Assembly: GCA_963921935.1 (NCBI GenBank)
Contig: OY998176.1
Span: forward strand, 177,812,445 to 177,876,444
DNA from: Galeruca laticollis
Lineage: Eukaryota > Arthropoda > Insecta > Coleoptera > Chrysomelidae
Direction of reading: 5' to 3'
Length of the DNA: 64,000 nucleotides
Position numbers and translations under genes: made by a program. The notes beneath the pieces were generated by a model. That model was not told where the DNA came from and searched no databases. It saw only the letters and a program-made list of their open reading frames with translations. This document shows, piece after piece, positions 53,656 through 64,000 of the stretch. The stretch's first letter is position 1; each line of letters opens with the position of its first letter.

Positions 53656-55010
53656 TTATTCTATATCCGACTCGGAAGAGGAAGAATCGTTGTTGACATT
53701 AATAATAATAGGGTCGATTAAATCATCACAAATATTGTCAATTTTCCACATATTTGCCTCTACTTTGATAACATGCTCGATACAGTTTGTCCAATTTTCC
53801 TTACTCACATAACTTACAGCACTCTCAAACAATTTCACAACATCGTTTATTTTAAAAGTAGTATTTTTTTTCCAACTTCCCCCTTTACCTGAGCTCATAT
53901 TAATTCTATGGGATTAAGTTCACAATGATAAGGGGGAAGTCGAAGAACTGATATACCACGAGAAGGAGCCATTTCTTCTACATTGTAGGTTTTGTATTTA
54001 TTCTTGTTCATTTTTGCAATTCTGTGAAGTTATTTCCTTAGTGCATCTTTTGGAAACTCAATATTTTTCGAAATAAGCCGCTCCAAAAGCTCTGCTTTAC
54101 GCCAACGACTTGTGGGCAATGCTTCTCGTAACCGTGAATGTCAACTTGCGTTGTCCATAACAATAACAGCCCCTTTTGGCATCAGATCCAACATTTGAAC
54201 AAACCATTCCTCGAAGACATCCCCATTCATATCTTCGTGATAGTCCCCCGTGCGTTTTGAAATAAAAGTTAATAATCCACCATCAACAAAACCTTCAGAA
54301 CTTCCAACATGGACAATGATAAGTCTTTTTCCTTTTCCAGATGGTGGCTGCAAACCTAACGACAAACCTTCCACGAATGCCTGCCTTCCGCTTTTAATGT
54401 TTTCATCTTGCCAAGATTTGGAAACTGTATATCCAGCATTTATCCATGTTTCGTCTAAGTAGAAGATTTTCAAATTTTGTTCTCTGGCATGTCGAATGCT
54501 TCTTAAATAGTCTCTTCTCCAAAAAACTATTTCCGGTTTATCTATCAAGAGAGATTTTCTATTATGTTTTGTATATCTGGAACCCACATCTTTCAAAAGT
54601 TTGCATAATGTCATTCTGGAGAATTTTGGATAGTCCGTATCTTCTTGCACTGATGTCATAATTTTGTCAAGTGTTGGAATTTCCTTTCGTAAGTAAAATC
54701 CATGAACTTTACGCCTTAGTCTTTGTTTTAATGACTCATCGATCTCAATTGGTTTTCGGCCTGAAGGAGTTTTAGGAGTTTGAAGAGTTCCATTCTTGCT
54801 TTCTTTCAGTAATCTATAAATTGTTGATTCAGCAACACACAACATAGCAGCCGTTAATTCCACAATATCATCAACACTTGCACTTGGATCCTTGTTTTTC
54901 AATGATATATAACAATTCGATATCAGAGTTTTTTCATTTAAAGATAATGGACCTGTTTTTGGTCGTTTAGATGGTCCTTGGCTTATCGACATTGTTTGGT
55001 ACTTGCACAA
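53656..55010 (-). pseudogene. IS630/Tc1-family transposase
   Basis: The 289-codon block 55010-54141 has an N-terminal helix-turn-helix region (DPSASVDDIVELTAAML, CVAESTIYRLLK). The DDE core follows: FYLDETWINAGY (first Asp) and AVIVMDNAS (second Asp). A frameshift and stops come next. The third acidic residue follows within CELNPIELI (about 53910), with a TGA where Trp is expected. The acidic C-terminus MWKIDNICDDL...SSSSESD is at 53898-53656. The catalytic triad can be traced, but the gene is broken by at least one frameshift and two stops. Confidence 0.8.
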
Positions 55011-55767
55011 TTAACATTCAACAAATGTTTTAAATATATTCCAACTGTTTACAATATTATGACAACCATACAACTTCATACAACTTTACTCAAAGAACTA
55101 ATACTAAGTACTGATTTAATGTACCTACTTTCTTTTAAAATAATATTTCCGATAATGTTTCTAAGAAAACTGGGTTGTTTGGAAAATCCCTCTGAATAAT
55201 CGAATAATCTGTAAATAGGTGTAATCGTATTAAGCCGATTACAGTAGGCCACTTGCCATTTAAAATTTCTGAGAAAAATTCCTCAAACACTACATATAGG
55301 AGTAATACAAATAAAAAATATTATGAATAAACGGGCATATCCGAACTCTGCCACAAAATAAAATTTTACCTGACTTGTATCAATTTGAGGATTACTGAAA
55401 TGTTCGAACTGTGCCGCAACCATTTAGTTTAATCCTATTAGAGTTATTAGGGTTTATAATAGATAAAATCGGAGGCCCATAGAATTATGTATATTTCTGA
55501 AAGGTTTCAAAGATTTCTTGAATTAAATATTTTGAAGAAATCTTGATTGTTTTGATCGATATTTAGGGGATTAGGGGAAGGATGTTGATGCACTTACACT
55601 ATTGCCTAAAAATCAGGAAGAATTATTTAATAGTGTTTGTGAATTACAATTACGAACGAACCGAGAAGAGGAATTTCTATTAACAGCAGACCAGGTATTT
55701 AAAATTATTGTGTTCTCCTGTTTTTCCAACCTTAATTTTTTATGTAATTCGGATTGTATTTTGATGG

Positions 55768-56367
55768 ATGGGACTTAAATACTGTTCAACTTTTTTTTAC
55801 CAAATGTTTACCATTCATGGTTTTAAAAACGGCTATTACGTACCTCTTGTTTTTTGTTTGCTGCCGGACAAATCAAGTCAAACATATTCAAATTTGTTTT
55901 TAATTTTAAGACAAAAATGTAAAGAAGTAGGCTTAAATTTTCAACCTAAAGAAGTCGTAGTAGATTTTGAACTAAGCATTCATAACGCTATATATGAATG
56001 TTTTGGCAGAGATCAAATTCTTTTTGGTTGGAAATTTCATCTCTGTCAAGCTTGGTTTTGTAAGATTCAGGAGTTTCATTTGGTACAAGAGTACAGACAG
56101 AAAGGTTCTGTAATTGGCGAATACTTAAAAGTACATTTCGGTATTATGTATCTTAGTCCTGAGGAAATTGTGGAATTTTTTTATAATGAACTACATTTTT
56201 TGCTTCCGAATGACCTCTACCTCTATCACTTTTTTTTATTAAAATTAGTACATCCCGTTACCTCTGACCTAAATCGTATATTCTTTAGCATAGCTGCAAC
56301 TCATTCGTTCAATACAAAATGTACCTTACGGTATACCCTCTTAAAATATATTTTGGTACGTCTATGA
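55768..56367 (+). pseudogene. MULE transposase fragment
   Basis: The 199-codon frame has YYVPLVFCLLPDKSSQTYS, then EVVVDFELSIHNAI (second Asp of the MULE core) and GWKFHLCQAWFCKIQE, the C/G-x-x-x-H motif region. These are standard MULE (Mutator-like) core words. The zinc-finger head and the C-terminus are missing, and the first residues are not a natural start. It lies between the IS630 gene and the plus-strand PLE. Confidence 0.75.
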
Positions 56368-56414
56368 AATCTACTTAAATGAATGATTTATTACTCCTTG
56401 TCCTTTCTATGTAG

Positions 56415-57145
56415 ACTATAGTAACGTGAGTAAAAAATTGTTAAATGTAGGAACAAAAATATCCCCAATAAAGAAGTCTGGTATATATAGACTTAAATGT
56501 CCAGAATATAATGCTGTCCACTTGGGTCAAACCCTTAGAAATTTTGAAATCCGATACAGTGAACACTTACCAGCATATAGATTATAACAACCAGATAAAT
56601 GCCACTACGCAAAACATCTACTTGACACCAAACATTCATTGACACCTAACACAGAACTAGAAGTACTACATATTTGCGATTAGAAACAAGAACTGGATTT
56701 CCTCGAAGAATTAGAAATTAGAGGACACTCAAGAAACCTACAATATCAAGTTGTCAATGAATATATGAATCTAGGGAGTTCTCCACTTTTAAACTGTCTT
56801 CTTAAGTGATAATTGTAAAGATCAGCAGATATAGTTTTCCTGGTTTTCTATATCATTGCACAGTTATACTGATCTTAATTGGGAAAAAAATATCCACGGT
56901 ATCCCCATAGGGCTAATAATATCTAAGATTCAACATTTGTAATACCATATCTTCTTTTTTTATTAACAAATATTAAATCAATCACTAGGTAGGTCACTTC
57001 TTGGTCTATCCAAAAATAATTATTAAATATCAGGTAGGCATCACGTGAAATGTAACTTCTGTCATTCTGACGATGATATTTAATATCGAAACAGTTGTCA
57101 AATTTCTAAGAATTTTCAACTTCTCATTCAATATATTGTGGAACT
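56415..57145 (+). mobile_element. Penelope-like element fragment (plus strand)
   Basis: It starts at aacgtgagtaaaaaattgtt and keeps GIY-YIG words with a few stops (YRLKCPEYNAVHLGQTLRN). The pLTR follows, with the best-preserved plus-strand hammerhead. Opposite orientation to 52490-53350. Confidence 0.8.
57057..57112 (+). ncRNA. Hammerhead ribozyme motif, core intact
   Basis: TTCT/AGAA and ATT/AAA-T form stem I around an internal loop. CTGACGA is at 57067-57073. Stem II is GATAT-TTA-ATATC. GAAA is followed by C-AGTT-G and the cleavage triplet GTC at 57097-57099. No core base is changed. Confidence 0.8.
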
Positions 57146-57362
57146 ATTTAGAAACAGTTATAAACGTTAAAGTTGATTGACTGTCTAAATTGAATCGATC
57201 TATGATATCCTGAAAACTATTGTTCGAAGGATTTAATTTCATTATAAACGGTTGCTGAATCATTTTTACATTTTATTTGGTTTTTATTCAAAATAGTGAT
57301 TGATTTATTGAAATGGTCAGTGAGTTTTCGATGAAGAGAAATTTAAAAGTTTTTTTCAAGGA

Positions 57363-57605
57363 TTAGATTTTTTTGATTTTGTTGTAATAAAGTAATGGCA
57401 TGTCATATCTAAGTTCGTCATCTGAATCTAGGTTTCCAAAAAGCCATTTATTCAGTTTACCAATCCCATTTACTAGACCTCTTCGTTTTCTAATATGAAG
57501 ATTTAAATTTTCAAACTTTTGTTGAACTATTTTGATTAAATATTCTGCTCTTGAGTATCTTTTGTGCCAGGGAGTGATGAGATATAGGATTGGAAGCGTT
57601 TGCAA
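57363..57605 (-). pseudogene. Errantivirus env, cleavage-site region
   Basis: The 80-codon frame holds a furin-type RKRRG site near residue 39. It is followed by the Gly/hydrophobic start of a fusion-peptide-like segment and an FGNLDSDDE stretch. This is the hallmark of errantivirus and baculovirus F-like envelope proteins. The sequence then stops, and the C-terminal part lies at 52200-51690. Insect endogenous retroviruses use such a protein for infection. Here it is an interrupted relic. Confidence 0.75.
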
Positions 57606-57699
57606 TTGTAATGCAATTATTTATAAAATTAAAGTTTATAACTTAACTATATATTTGTTTAACTAATTGACTTAAATCTAAATAGTGTAAAAAAGTATG

Positions 57700-58270
57700 A
57701 TTACTATAATTTAATTTTGCATTTCCTAATTGTATGGGAAGTACGAAATTTTCAATTTTCGTGGCCTGTATATCTTCTCCAGTACAGGTCATGTAATATG
57801 CTTGAAGTACCAGGCGTCAGGGTTCGTATGCTCGTCGACATCCTGTAACAATTTTCGTAATTTACGTTTTGGTTTTCGGACTATACTTTTATTACATGTA
57901 CCTTTGTTTGAAGCAAAATACCTTTGTCTCGAATTATTATTTTCTATTTGAGGAGTTTTCTATCTGGTAGTTTTGTTTTAACATAAGCAAATTTTTTATT
58001 TGAATATTCTAATGGATCGGATCTATTTATGTTACGTTTGTCAATTACCTTTTGTTTAGTTTTTTCGTCTCGGTCGTTTATTTTGTGTTTATTTGAAGTA
58101 AAGGTTCAAGTAATAAATCCAGATTATTATTTACAAAATTTGATAATTTTTTTAATTCCTTCTCTTTATTCACGTGTTTGGTACGTATAAGTTGTGTAAT
58201 ATCACCAGGATTGACTAAATTATTTTCCTCAAAATCGTTAGCAAAACTTTCGAATAGCTAGTATTGGGAA
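57700..58270 (-). pseudogene. Errantivirus pol remnants
   Basis: The minus strand gives broken frames with ITQLIRTKHVNKEKELKKL near 58200. That type of word precedes the RT in errantiviruses. KPKRKLRKLLQDVDEHTNPD, near 57850, looks like the C-terminal end of pol. RT, RNase H and integrase cores are not visible between them, so most of pol is deleted. Confidence 0.5.
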
Positions 58271-58319
58271 TGGTCAGATGGAAGTTACTTGGATTAGTTC
58301 CTTTAATTTTATCGTTATT

Positions 58320-58478
58320 GGTGTTTTAAATGAAACTCAATGTTTCTAGCTAATTCCACAATATAATGAAAAGTGTTGAAAATTCATTATATTCTGGAAT
58401 TAACTAGAAACATTGAGTTTCATTTAAAACACTAATATGAGTAGATTCCACGAAGTAAGGGTCGAGACAGTTAATTTC
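58320..58478. repeat. PLE pLTR palindrome
   Basis: gttttaaatgaaactcaatgtttctagctaattcc and its inverse (ggaattaactagaaacattgagtttcatttaaaac) flank a short centre (58355-58400). One arm ends in ggtcgagacagttaat, the known pLTR border. This is a head-to-head pair of pLTR ends inserted in the errantivirus. Confidence 0.75.
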
Positions 58479-58485
58479 ATTATCG

Positions 58486-58799
58486 TTATTGATTTATTTG
58501 TGTGATTTTGAATTTCAATTGGTGCAAACCCGTTTTTGGCTGTAATTGAGGTATAAATATATTTCCAAAATGTTGCGCTTCTACAATAATATCACCATTA
58601 TATATGTTCACTGATTGTCTATATTTGAATGGTAGTTTTATATCAGATCCGACTAATTGTTGGTTCGCAGGATTTATGTTTAAATTCATACCATTAATAT
58701 CTTTAATACCTAGGAATCCATCGAAATAATCGCGAAACTCATATAATACTAAATTAGTATAATATTTCTTACATTTTAACTCCGCAAATGCAGACACAT
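58486..58799 (-). pseudogene. Errantivirus protease/RT linker
   Basis: The frame contains NLVLYEFRDYFDGFLGIKDI, which matches the segment between protease and RT of errantivirus pol (F-x-x-Y/H-F-D-G-x-x-G). The upstream part (protease with DTGSS) is at 62700-62590. The hAT element begins at its 5' edge. Confidence 0.65.
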
Positions 58800-61700
58800 G
58801 CAAGGGCGTACCCAGGTAGTGGTGGGGGGGGGCAGCTGCCCATAGAAGATAAAATAAACGTCAATTTTCCTGGCAAGTGTGAATTAAAAACGTGTTATCT
58901 ACTTTGCGCAAAATGAAGTGTTGGAAACAAAATATGTTTTCAGTCAGATATTTTGATTTAATATTTTTTTATCTATAATTAAATATTCTACAGCATTCGA
59001 TATTACACTGTTAGCGAAACCGTCGCATCTCGTGATTTCTGCTCCCGACGAGACAATCAAAGCCATCTAGAATTGAAGCCGAATATAATTTGGAGAAAAC
59101 AACATATAGCGCTATCTAGTTACGGACGAGAGTACTTTTTCAAGTAAAGAGAAATAGCATCAATTTATACGGTCAATAGCGACATCTTGTATTGAATAGC
59201 AATACCACGAAGAACGTTCTAGCATGGACTATTCTCGAAAGGAAAGACAGTGATAGCAAGTATGAGACAAGGATGGAAATAAAGTCGAGTATTTTCTACG
59301 TATTTCGGGAGCTCTTCTAATATTTGCATATATAAACGGGATCGTGAGGCGGAGCAAGGCAATTCAGTTCGAATACAATTCAATTCAGTTTGGAGTTTAA
59401 TACGAGCGAATATTTCATGCGCCATAGTATCTTATAGTTTAGTTGTGGCGACACGATATTTACGTTTACTGCGCAACAACTGGAAATATCACTCCGTCAA
59501 ATGGATATTAGGAAATTCTTTCAAAGTGGTCAGTCAAAACCAAACACATATGTACCTAATATGATTATTTGATTTGTTTAAGGGGGGCTCCTTATAGGAA
59601 GTAAATGATATTTGAATGTGATGTTTTTATAGGTATCTTGATCTTTATTTTCGTCCTATGCATAAACACCGTAAGAGTAGTTTTGAGTATCTATTTTTTA
59701 GGGACAACACGCGAAAAAAAAGGTCGGGAAAGTAGCAGTGAAAGCGATGAAAATGGCAACCATGATAAAACTACTCATATAATGCCAAGATCATTGTATG
59801 CTTACATTGGACAAACGTCACATTCTCCAGCAGAACCTGTAAATATCTCTGTTGCCGACTATTCTTCTCCATCGACATCCCAACAAACTTATGACGTCAA
59901 CGTCGATCCTGAAATTATAGTGGACGATGGCTACTATGAAAATGATTTGGGTCGTTATGTTGGGTTGGCTACCCAGCTATCGACGGAAAAGAAGAGGGAG
60001 TTGTTACAAAATCCTTGGATCCCGATTACGATTTTGAAAGTGATGCATTGAAAAGAAAATTTAATCATGCGTGGTTGGATCAATATGAACCATGGCTAGT
60101 ATATTCCAAGCGACTAAAAGGCGCTCTTTGTAAACATTGTGTTTTGATCCCTCCGCCCATCAGCACTGTGAGAGGAATTTTGGGATCATTTATGGTCAGG
60201 CCATATATAAAGTTCAAAAATATGCATGAAGACTGCCGAAAGCATGCAACGACCAACATTGACCTAACAGAGACAAATGCTGCAACAAATTTTTTTGAAA
60301 ATGTTCCTGTAGACATCTAACTGCAAAGTGGACACCAAAAAGCAATCGATGAAAACAGACAAATATTGTCATCAATTATTTCATGTATAGTATTTTGCGG
60401 TACACACGATATGCCTCTTAGGGTAAAACAAGCAGATGAGGGTGTTTTATTATATTTATTGAAGTTGAGAATCAATTCAGGGGACGACAAATCAAAGAGT
60501 CACCTGGAAAAGTGCAGTCGCAATGCAGTTTACACATCGCCAAAAATACAAAACGAATTGAAGAATTCATTTGGCCAAGTTATTAAGGAGAATATAATAA
60601 GTGAGGTTCAGAAGACCATGGCTTACGCAATCTTAGCTGATGAAACAGCAGACGTAGCTGGGAAAGAACAGCTGTCATAAGGCGTGCGGTTCTACGACGG
60701 AAGCGAAAGAAAAACCAGAGAAGAGTGTGTAGGGTTCGTTGAACTAAAATCACAAAATGCTGCAGCAATTGCCGAAGCAATTGACAATTTCTTGTTTATT
60801 TCTAACCTCCCAACCGAAGATTGAGTAGGGATTGGTTTCGATGGCTGTTCCACAATGGCAGGGAAAGAGAGTGGCGTACAAGCCATTTTGAAAAGAAAAT
60901 ATCCTCGTGCTTTATATTTTCATTGCTCAAGTCACAAACTCAACCTTGTTGTGAATGATGCGAACGCAGTGCCAGAAATTAGAAATACTGTCGTCACTGT
61001 AAAGAATGTTATAACGTTTTTCAGAGAATCGACTACACGTCGAAACTACGCTCCAAACCTATCAAGATTGTGTGAGACGAGATGGTATGAAAAATATAAA
61101 TCAATCAGAAAGTTTTCTCAACATTTCCCAGAGCTTGTGAAATCTCTAGAAACGTTATCCGTAGAGGGAAATTATGCCACCAGAAAATCTGCATATCAGT
61201 TGCATTCAGCCGTTACAAAACCAGTGTTTATTGTTGCTTTAAAAACAATAGCCAAATATTCAGCAGTTTTAGAACCAGTAGTTAATGCACCGCAAGCTAA
61301 ATCGATCGACATGATCTCGGTGGGGGAGCACATCAAACATATCAAGGACATTCTCAGAAATGACCGCGAGTTTCCTGATAGAATAAGTAATGAAATGCTC
61401 CAAAATGCGCGAGCTGTTGCAATGGATTTGAAGATGGATATTTTGGTTCCACGTCTTGCTCACAAGCAAACACATAGAAGTAATCCGCCATCAGACAATG
61501 ATAACGAATATTGGCGGCGTTCCCTGATAATACCATACATTGATTCACTCACTTCATCGTTGAATATTCGATTCTCCCAATAAAATACTCCGGCGTTTGC
61601 TTTAAGTAAGCTACATGTTTATGGCCAAAACCAGCATTACAGAGTTACACAATAACGCAGAATCATTCCAAGATTCCTCGATATCACCGGAGAACTGGAC

Positions 61701-62040
61701 CTCTGGCATAACTTATGGGTGAAGAAGGTTTTATCAGATGATCAATTAAAGGACATAGAAGTAGTTGATCTGTTCAATGAGTCCAACATTTTTTACCCTG
61801 CTGTCAGAAAGGCATTGATTATTTTAAGCCTTATCCCATGCACCACGGCGACCGTAGAACGGTCCTTCAGTACGCTGCGAAGAAATAAAACGTGGCTTAG
61901 AAGCACCATGGGTGAAAAAAGGCTTACAGGTTTATGTCTGATGAGCGTACATCGCAATTATTTAGAAGAAAACAGTGAGTTTATTGAAAAGACTGTCATA
62001 GAAAATTTTTCGGCAAATCCAAAAAGATTACTGTTGAATT

Positions 62041-62042
<2 letters not shown>
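58800..62042 (+). mobile_element. hAT transposon (ZMYM/TTF-type), decayed
   Basis: The left end caagggcgtacccaggtag is a typical hAT terminal sequence. The transposase follows at 59501-62042. The right terminal repeat is not found. An (AT)n run and a PLE palindrome follow the coding part, so the right end has been lost or replaced. It is inserted in the errantivirus. Confidence 0.7.
59501..62042 (+). pseudogene. hAT transposase, frameshifted
   Basis: A short exon MDIRKFFQS at 59501 may splice to an acceptor tattttttag at about 59700. A TTF-type zinc region follows (NPWIP, then KFNHAWLDQYEPWLVYSK and GALCKHCVLI at 60015-60200). The RNase H-like core lies in 60366-61583, with YAILADETADVAGKEQLS (catalytic Asp), HCSSHKLNLVVNDA (C/H motif) and RLCETRWYEKYKSI (R/W motif). 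The hATC dimerisation end is at 61719-62042, CTTATVERSFSTLRRNKTWLR. At least four frame breaks occur (near 60040, 60320, 60680 and 61583). It is inactive. Confidence 0.85.
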
Positions 62043-62094
<52 letters not shown>

Positions 62095-62100
62095 AATATA
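62043..62100. repeat. (AT)n microsatellite
   Basis: Alternating AT over about 45 bases directly after the hAT coding end. A second AT tract lies near 62372-62390. Confidence 0.9.
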
Positions 62101-62109
62101 TATTATGAT

Positions 62110-62371
62110 TAATGAAATTGACTGTCTCGACCCTTACTTCGTGGAATATGCTCATATTAGTGTTTATAAATTAAACTCACGGTCTCTAGTTAATTCCACA
62201 ATATAATAAAAGTTACGGAAAATTCTAAAAAATTGACAATTGTTTCGATAATGATGATATTGATTTATCGAAACAATTGTCAATTTTTTAGAATTGTCAA
62301 TAACTTTTATTATATTGTGGAATTAACTAGAGACCGTTAGTTTCATTTAAAAACACTAATATTATGATTAT
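62110..62371. repeat. PLE pLTR palindrome with fused hammerhead halves
   Basis: Two pLTR ends meet head to head at about 62250. The left arm (minus) reads from GAAAC...GTC outward, and the right arm (plus) does the same. Both have lost the CTGACGA part exactly at the junction. The arms share gttaattccacaatataataaaagtta and its inverse. Confidence 0.8.
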
Positions 62372-62399
62372 TATATATATAATATTTTGTTATGTATCA

Positions 62400-62705
62400 T
62401 AATCAATCTAATTTAGAAGTCAATTTTCATGATTTTTTGTTTCAATATACCCGACCGACCATCTTCTCGAAACAGGTATGAGCTGCCCTTGGGTACATGT
62501 GCTTGAAATATAATATTTTTTCTTCCAAGACTAGTACATAATACAGTATTGAAATGGTAAATTGTATCGGGAAAGTATTTTTCGATTAGGGTTTTATTAT
62601 TCATATAGAACTACCGGTGTCGATTAATATTTCAGCTTTGGAGCTCTGGATTTCTATAACTGGTAACGGATTAGCGGAAAAACCGTTTATTTCTACTATG
62701 GCTTT
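62400..62705 (-). pseudogene. Errantivirus protease
   Basis: The minus strand has INGFSANPLPVIEI, ILIDTGSSI (aspartic protease active site) and, after one TGA, NNKTLIEKYFPDTIYHF and GRKNIIFQAHVPK at 62604-62413. The order is that of errantivirus pol 5' ends. It is cut at about 62400 by the PLE/hAT insertions. Confidence 0.7.
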
Positions 62706-63990
62706 GTTCTGGAAGGACCGGCTATTTGAAAATTTTCCTTGAACTGAATTTCATCAGTCTTATCGGATTGATCAAGTTCTATTTCTTCATATTCGTTATA
62801 TGGGTTAGAATCATAATTGAGATTATCAGACTGGTTCAATTATAACTTTTCGGAAACAAAATTTGGTTTAGAACGTGGATTTGTTTGGAAGAATCTATTG
62901 TTATTATTGTGAGGTATTCGACTTCTTTCAGTAAAATTTCGCGATGATATCGATATCAGTACAGGTTTTGGTAGCTGACTCTGTGAGATTTGATTTGGTC
63001 TAAAGACGTTTCTGGCTGGGCCAAATACTTGTCGATTTGTACAATATCTATTATTTTGTGAAATATACTGAACAGGTATCAGTTGGTTTGGTTAGGCAAA
63101 TATTCCCTATTTTGTACCATATTTGATTGACTGGTTTGATAAGTTGGATGATTAGCTTGTTTGTTATTTGCAACAAAATTTCGATAACCATTACGATTAT
63201 GATTTGAATTCGATTTTTGAACGTTTTCAAAATGCGAATTTTTCATACTATTATTAGGAATATTTTATCGAAATTTTTAATTATTTAAGTATCAGTGCAA
63301 TCTTTAAGAAATTTCAAATTCCGCAACATAAGTCATCGTGTCTTCTAAGGAAGTTGCTTTACTCAAATGCATGTTGTTTTCAATGCAGTTTTATTATATT
63401 GAATAATTTGGCAATTTCTCTCAATAGCATTTATATTTGGGTCGTTACTTATTCTTTGAATTACGCAACCACGAATTAACTGAAGCCTGCTACCAAAATA
63501 TATGAGATGTTTGCCTTTGAAATGTTTGACTCTAATTTATTATTATGTTAGACAATCTATATCATACAAATTAGTAAAACGCTGTAAGAAGGCAGTTTTT
63601 AATGTTTGCAAAGTATTAAATTCGACTCTACTACTCACTATGAAAGCTGCTGGGGCTTCTAGTTTCTCTTGAAAACATATGGGAATTCAACAAAGCATCA
63701 TTTAAATTTCTATAAAATTTTATCAAATTCTCACAACTAGTAATAAATTTGTTCAAACATTCATTATCACCGTTTAATGGTTTAATATTTGCTAATTTCG
63801 ATTTAAAAATATCCCAATTAATTGTGGGTGGAACCATTCCGTTACAATTACTTTCGTTAATACTTGTATCTTTTAATGTAATATTATTAAGAGCTTGTAA
63901 TGTATCATCTAGGTTACTAGTATTCAATTCTCTCATATATAATAATATATTTTTTGATTTGTTCAAAAATCCTAATAATTAATACTATAA
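62706..63990 (-). pseudogene. Errantivirus gag
   Basis: The frame 63966-63631 (LDDTLQALNNITLKD, INWDIFKSKLANIKPLNGDNE, FITSCENLI) continues with TLKTAFLQRFTNLYDI near 63560. An Asn/Gln-rich tail runs towards 62900 and ends near NFQIAGPSRTKP. This is the usual errantivirus Gag layout: a charged helical core, an Asn-rich tail and no obvious zinc knuckle. Several stops are present. It runs to the edge of the window. Confidence 0.6.
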
Positions 63991-64000
63991 AAATAACGTT

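Noticed and set aside
1..64000. CRISPR arrays, bacterial operons or tRNA genes
   Set aside because: No regularly spaced direct repeats, Shine-Dalgarno-led operons or complete tRNA cloverleaves are visible. The content is eukaryotic mobile DNA.

Overview
This window is AT-rich animal DNA, almost certainly from an insect. It carries no recognisable host gene. It is a dense, layered graveyard of transposable elements that encloses one large, nearly intact virus-like element. The element types (Polinton/Maverick, BEL/Pao, errantivirus-type Gypsy with env, Penelope-like elements, hAT, IS630/Tc1, MULE, a tRNA-derived SINE) and the 60-70 bp GT-AG introns all fit an insect. I cannot name the species.

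Layout, 1-32 kb: a five-level nest. (1) A degenerate BEL/Pao retrotransposon on the minus strand has its gag, RT and RNase H parts at about 31.7-28.97 kb and its integrase part at 4.08-2.63 kb. (2) It is split by a DNA transposon (4083-28969) that encodes a KRBA2-like rve integrase. (3) That integrase gene is split by an I/R1-like non-LTR retrotransposon on the plus strand (5641-27808) with an 11-bp imperfect target duplication. (4) Inside the non-LTR element lies a plus-strand BEL/Pao fragment (about 7110-25760). (5) Inside that fragment, between two copies of the 6-bp duplication TTGGAC, sits a complete 16,153-bp Polinton (8341-24493) with 786-bp terminal inverted repeats.

The Polinton is the star. 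Left to right it has an OB-fold-like ssDNA-binding candidate inside each TIR; three small plus-strand genes, one of them a candidate membrane glycoprotein; a minus-strand virion block (unknown protein, major capsid protein, penton, small Cys/His protein, adenain-like protease, PLA2/pVI-like protein); a plus-strand block (packaging ATPase, unknown 351-aa protein, fibre-like YVD-repeat protein, chromodomain integrase, unknown 232-aa protein); and a minus-strand block (SOCS-box-like small protein and protein-primed PolB). Three features stand out. The PLA2 gene is split by a 63-bp intron whose removal rebuilds the catalytic Ca-binding loop. An A-AAA-AAC slippery heptamer links the PLA2/pVI frame to the protease frame by a -1 shift. 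A single in-frame TAA is the only obvious lesion in PolB. The nearly identical TIRs and mostly open genes suggest recent arrival in an old nest.

Layout, 32-64 kb: Penelope-like (PLE) fragments with GIY-YIG endonuclease domains and hammerhead-ribozyme-bearing pLTRs occur in head-to-head pairs (32.4-34.1, 41.7, 47.2-48.2, 52.5-53.4, 56.4-57.1, 58.3, 62.1-62.4 kb). There are two internally deleted Gypsy-type elements whose gag starts with a SAP-like domain (about 37.2-38.9 and 43.6-47.25 kb), a fold-back MITE (35.05-35.76 kb), a tRNA-derived SINE (43.3-43.6 kb), an apurinic-endonuclease non-LTR fragment (48.57-49.6 kb), and a minus-strand errantivirus remnant (gag/PR at 63.99-62.4 kb, env at 57.6 and 52.2-51.7 kb). 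The errantivirus is interrupted by a hAT transposon (58.8-62.0 kb) and by an IS630/MULE/PLE cluster (52.5-57.1 kb). Long stretches between these show nothing I can assign.
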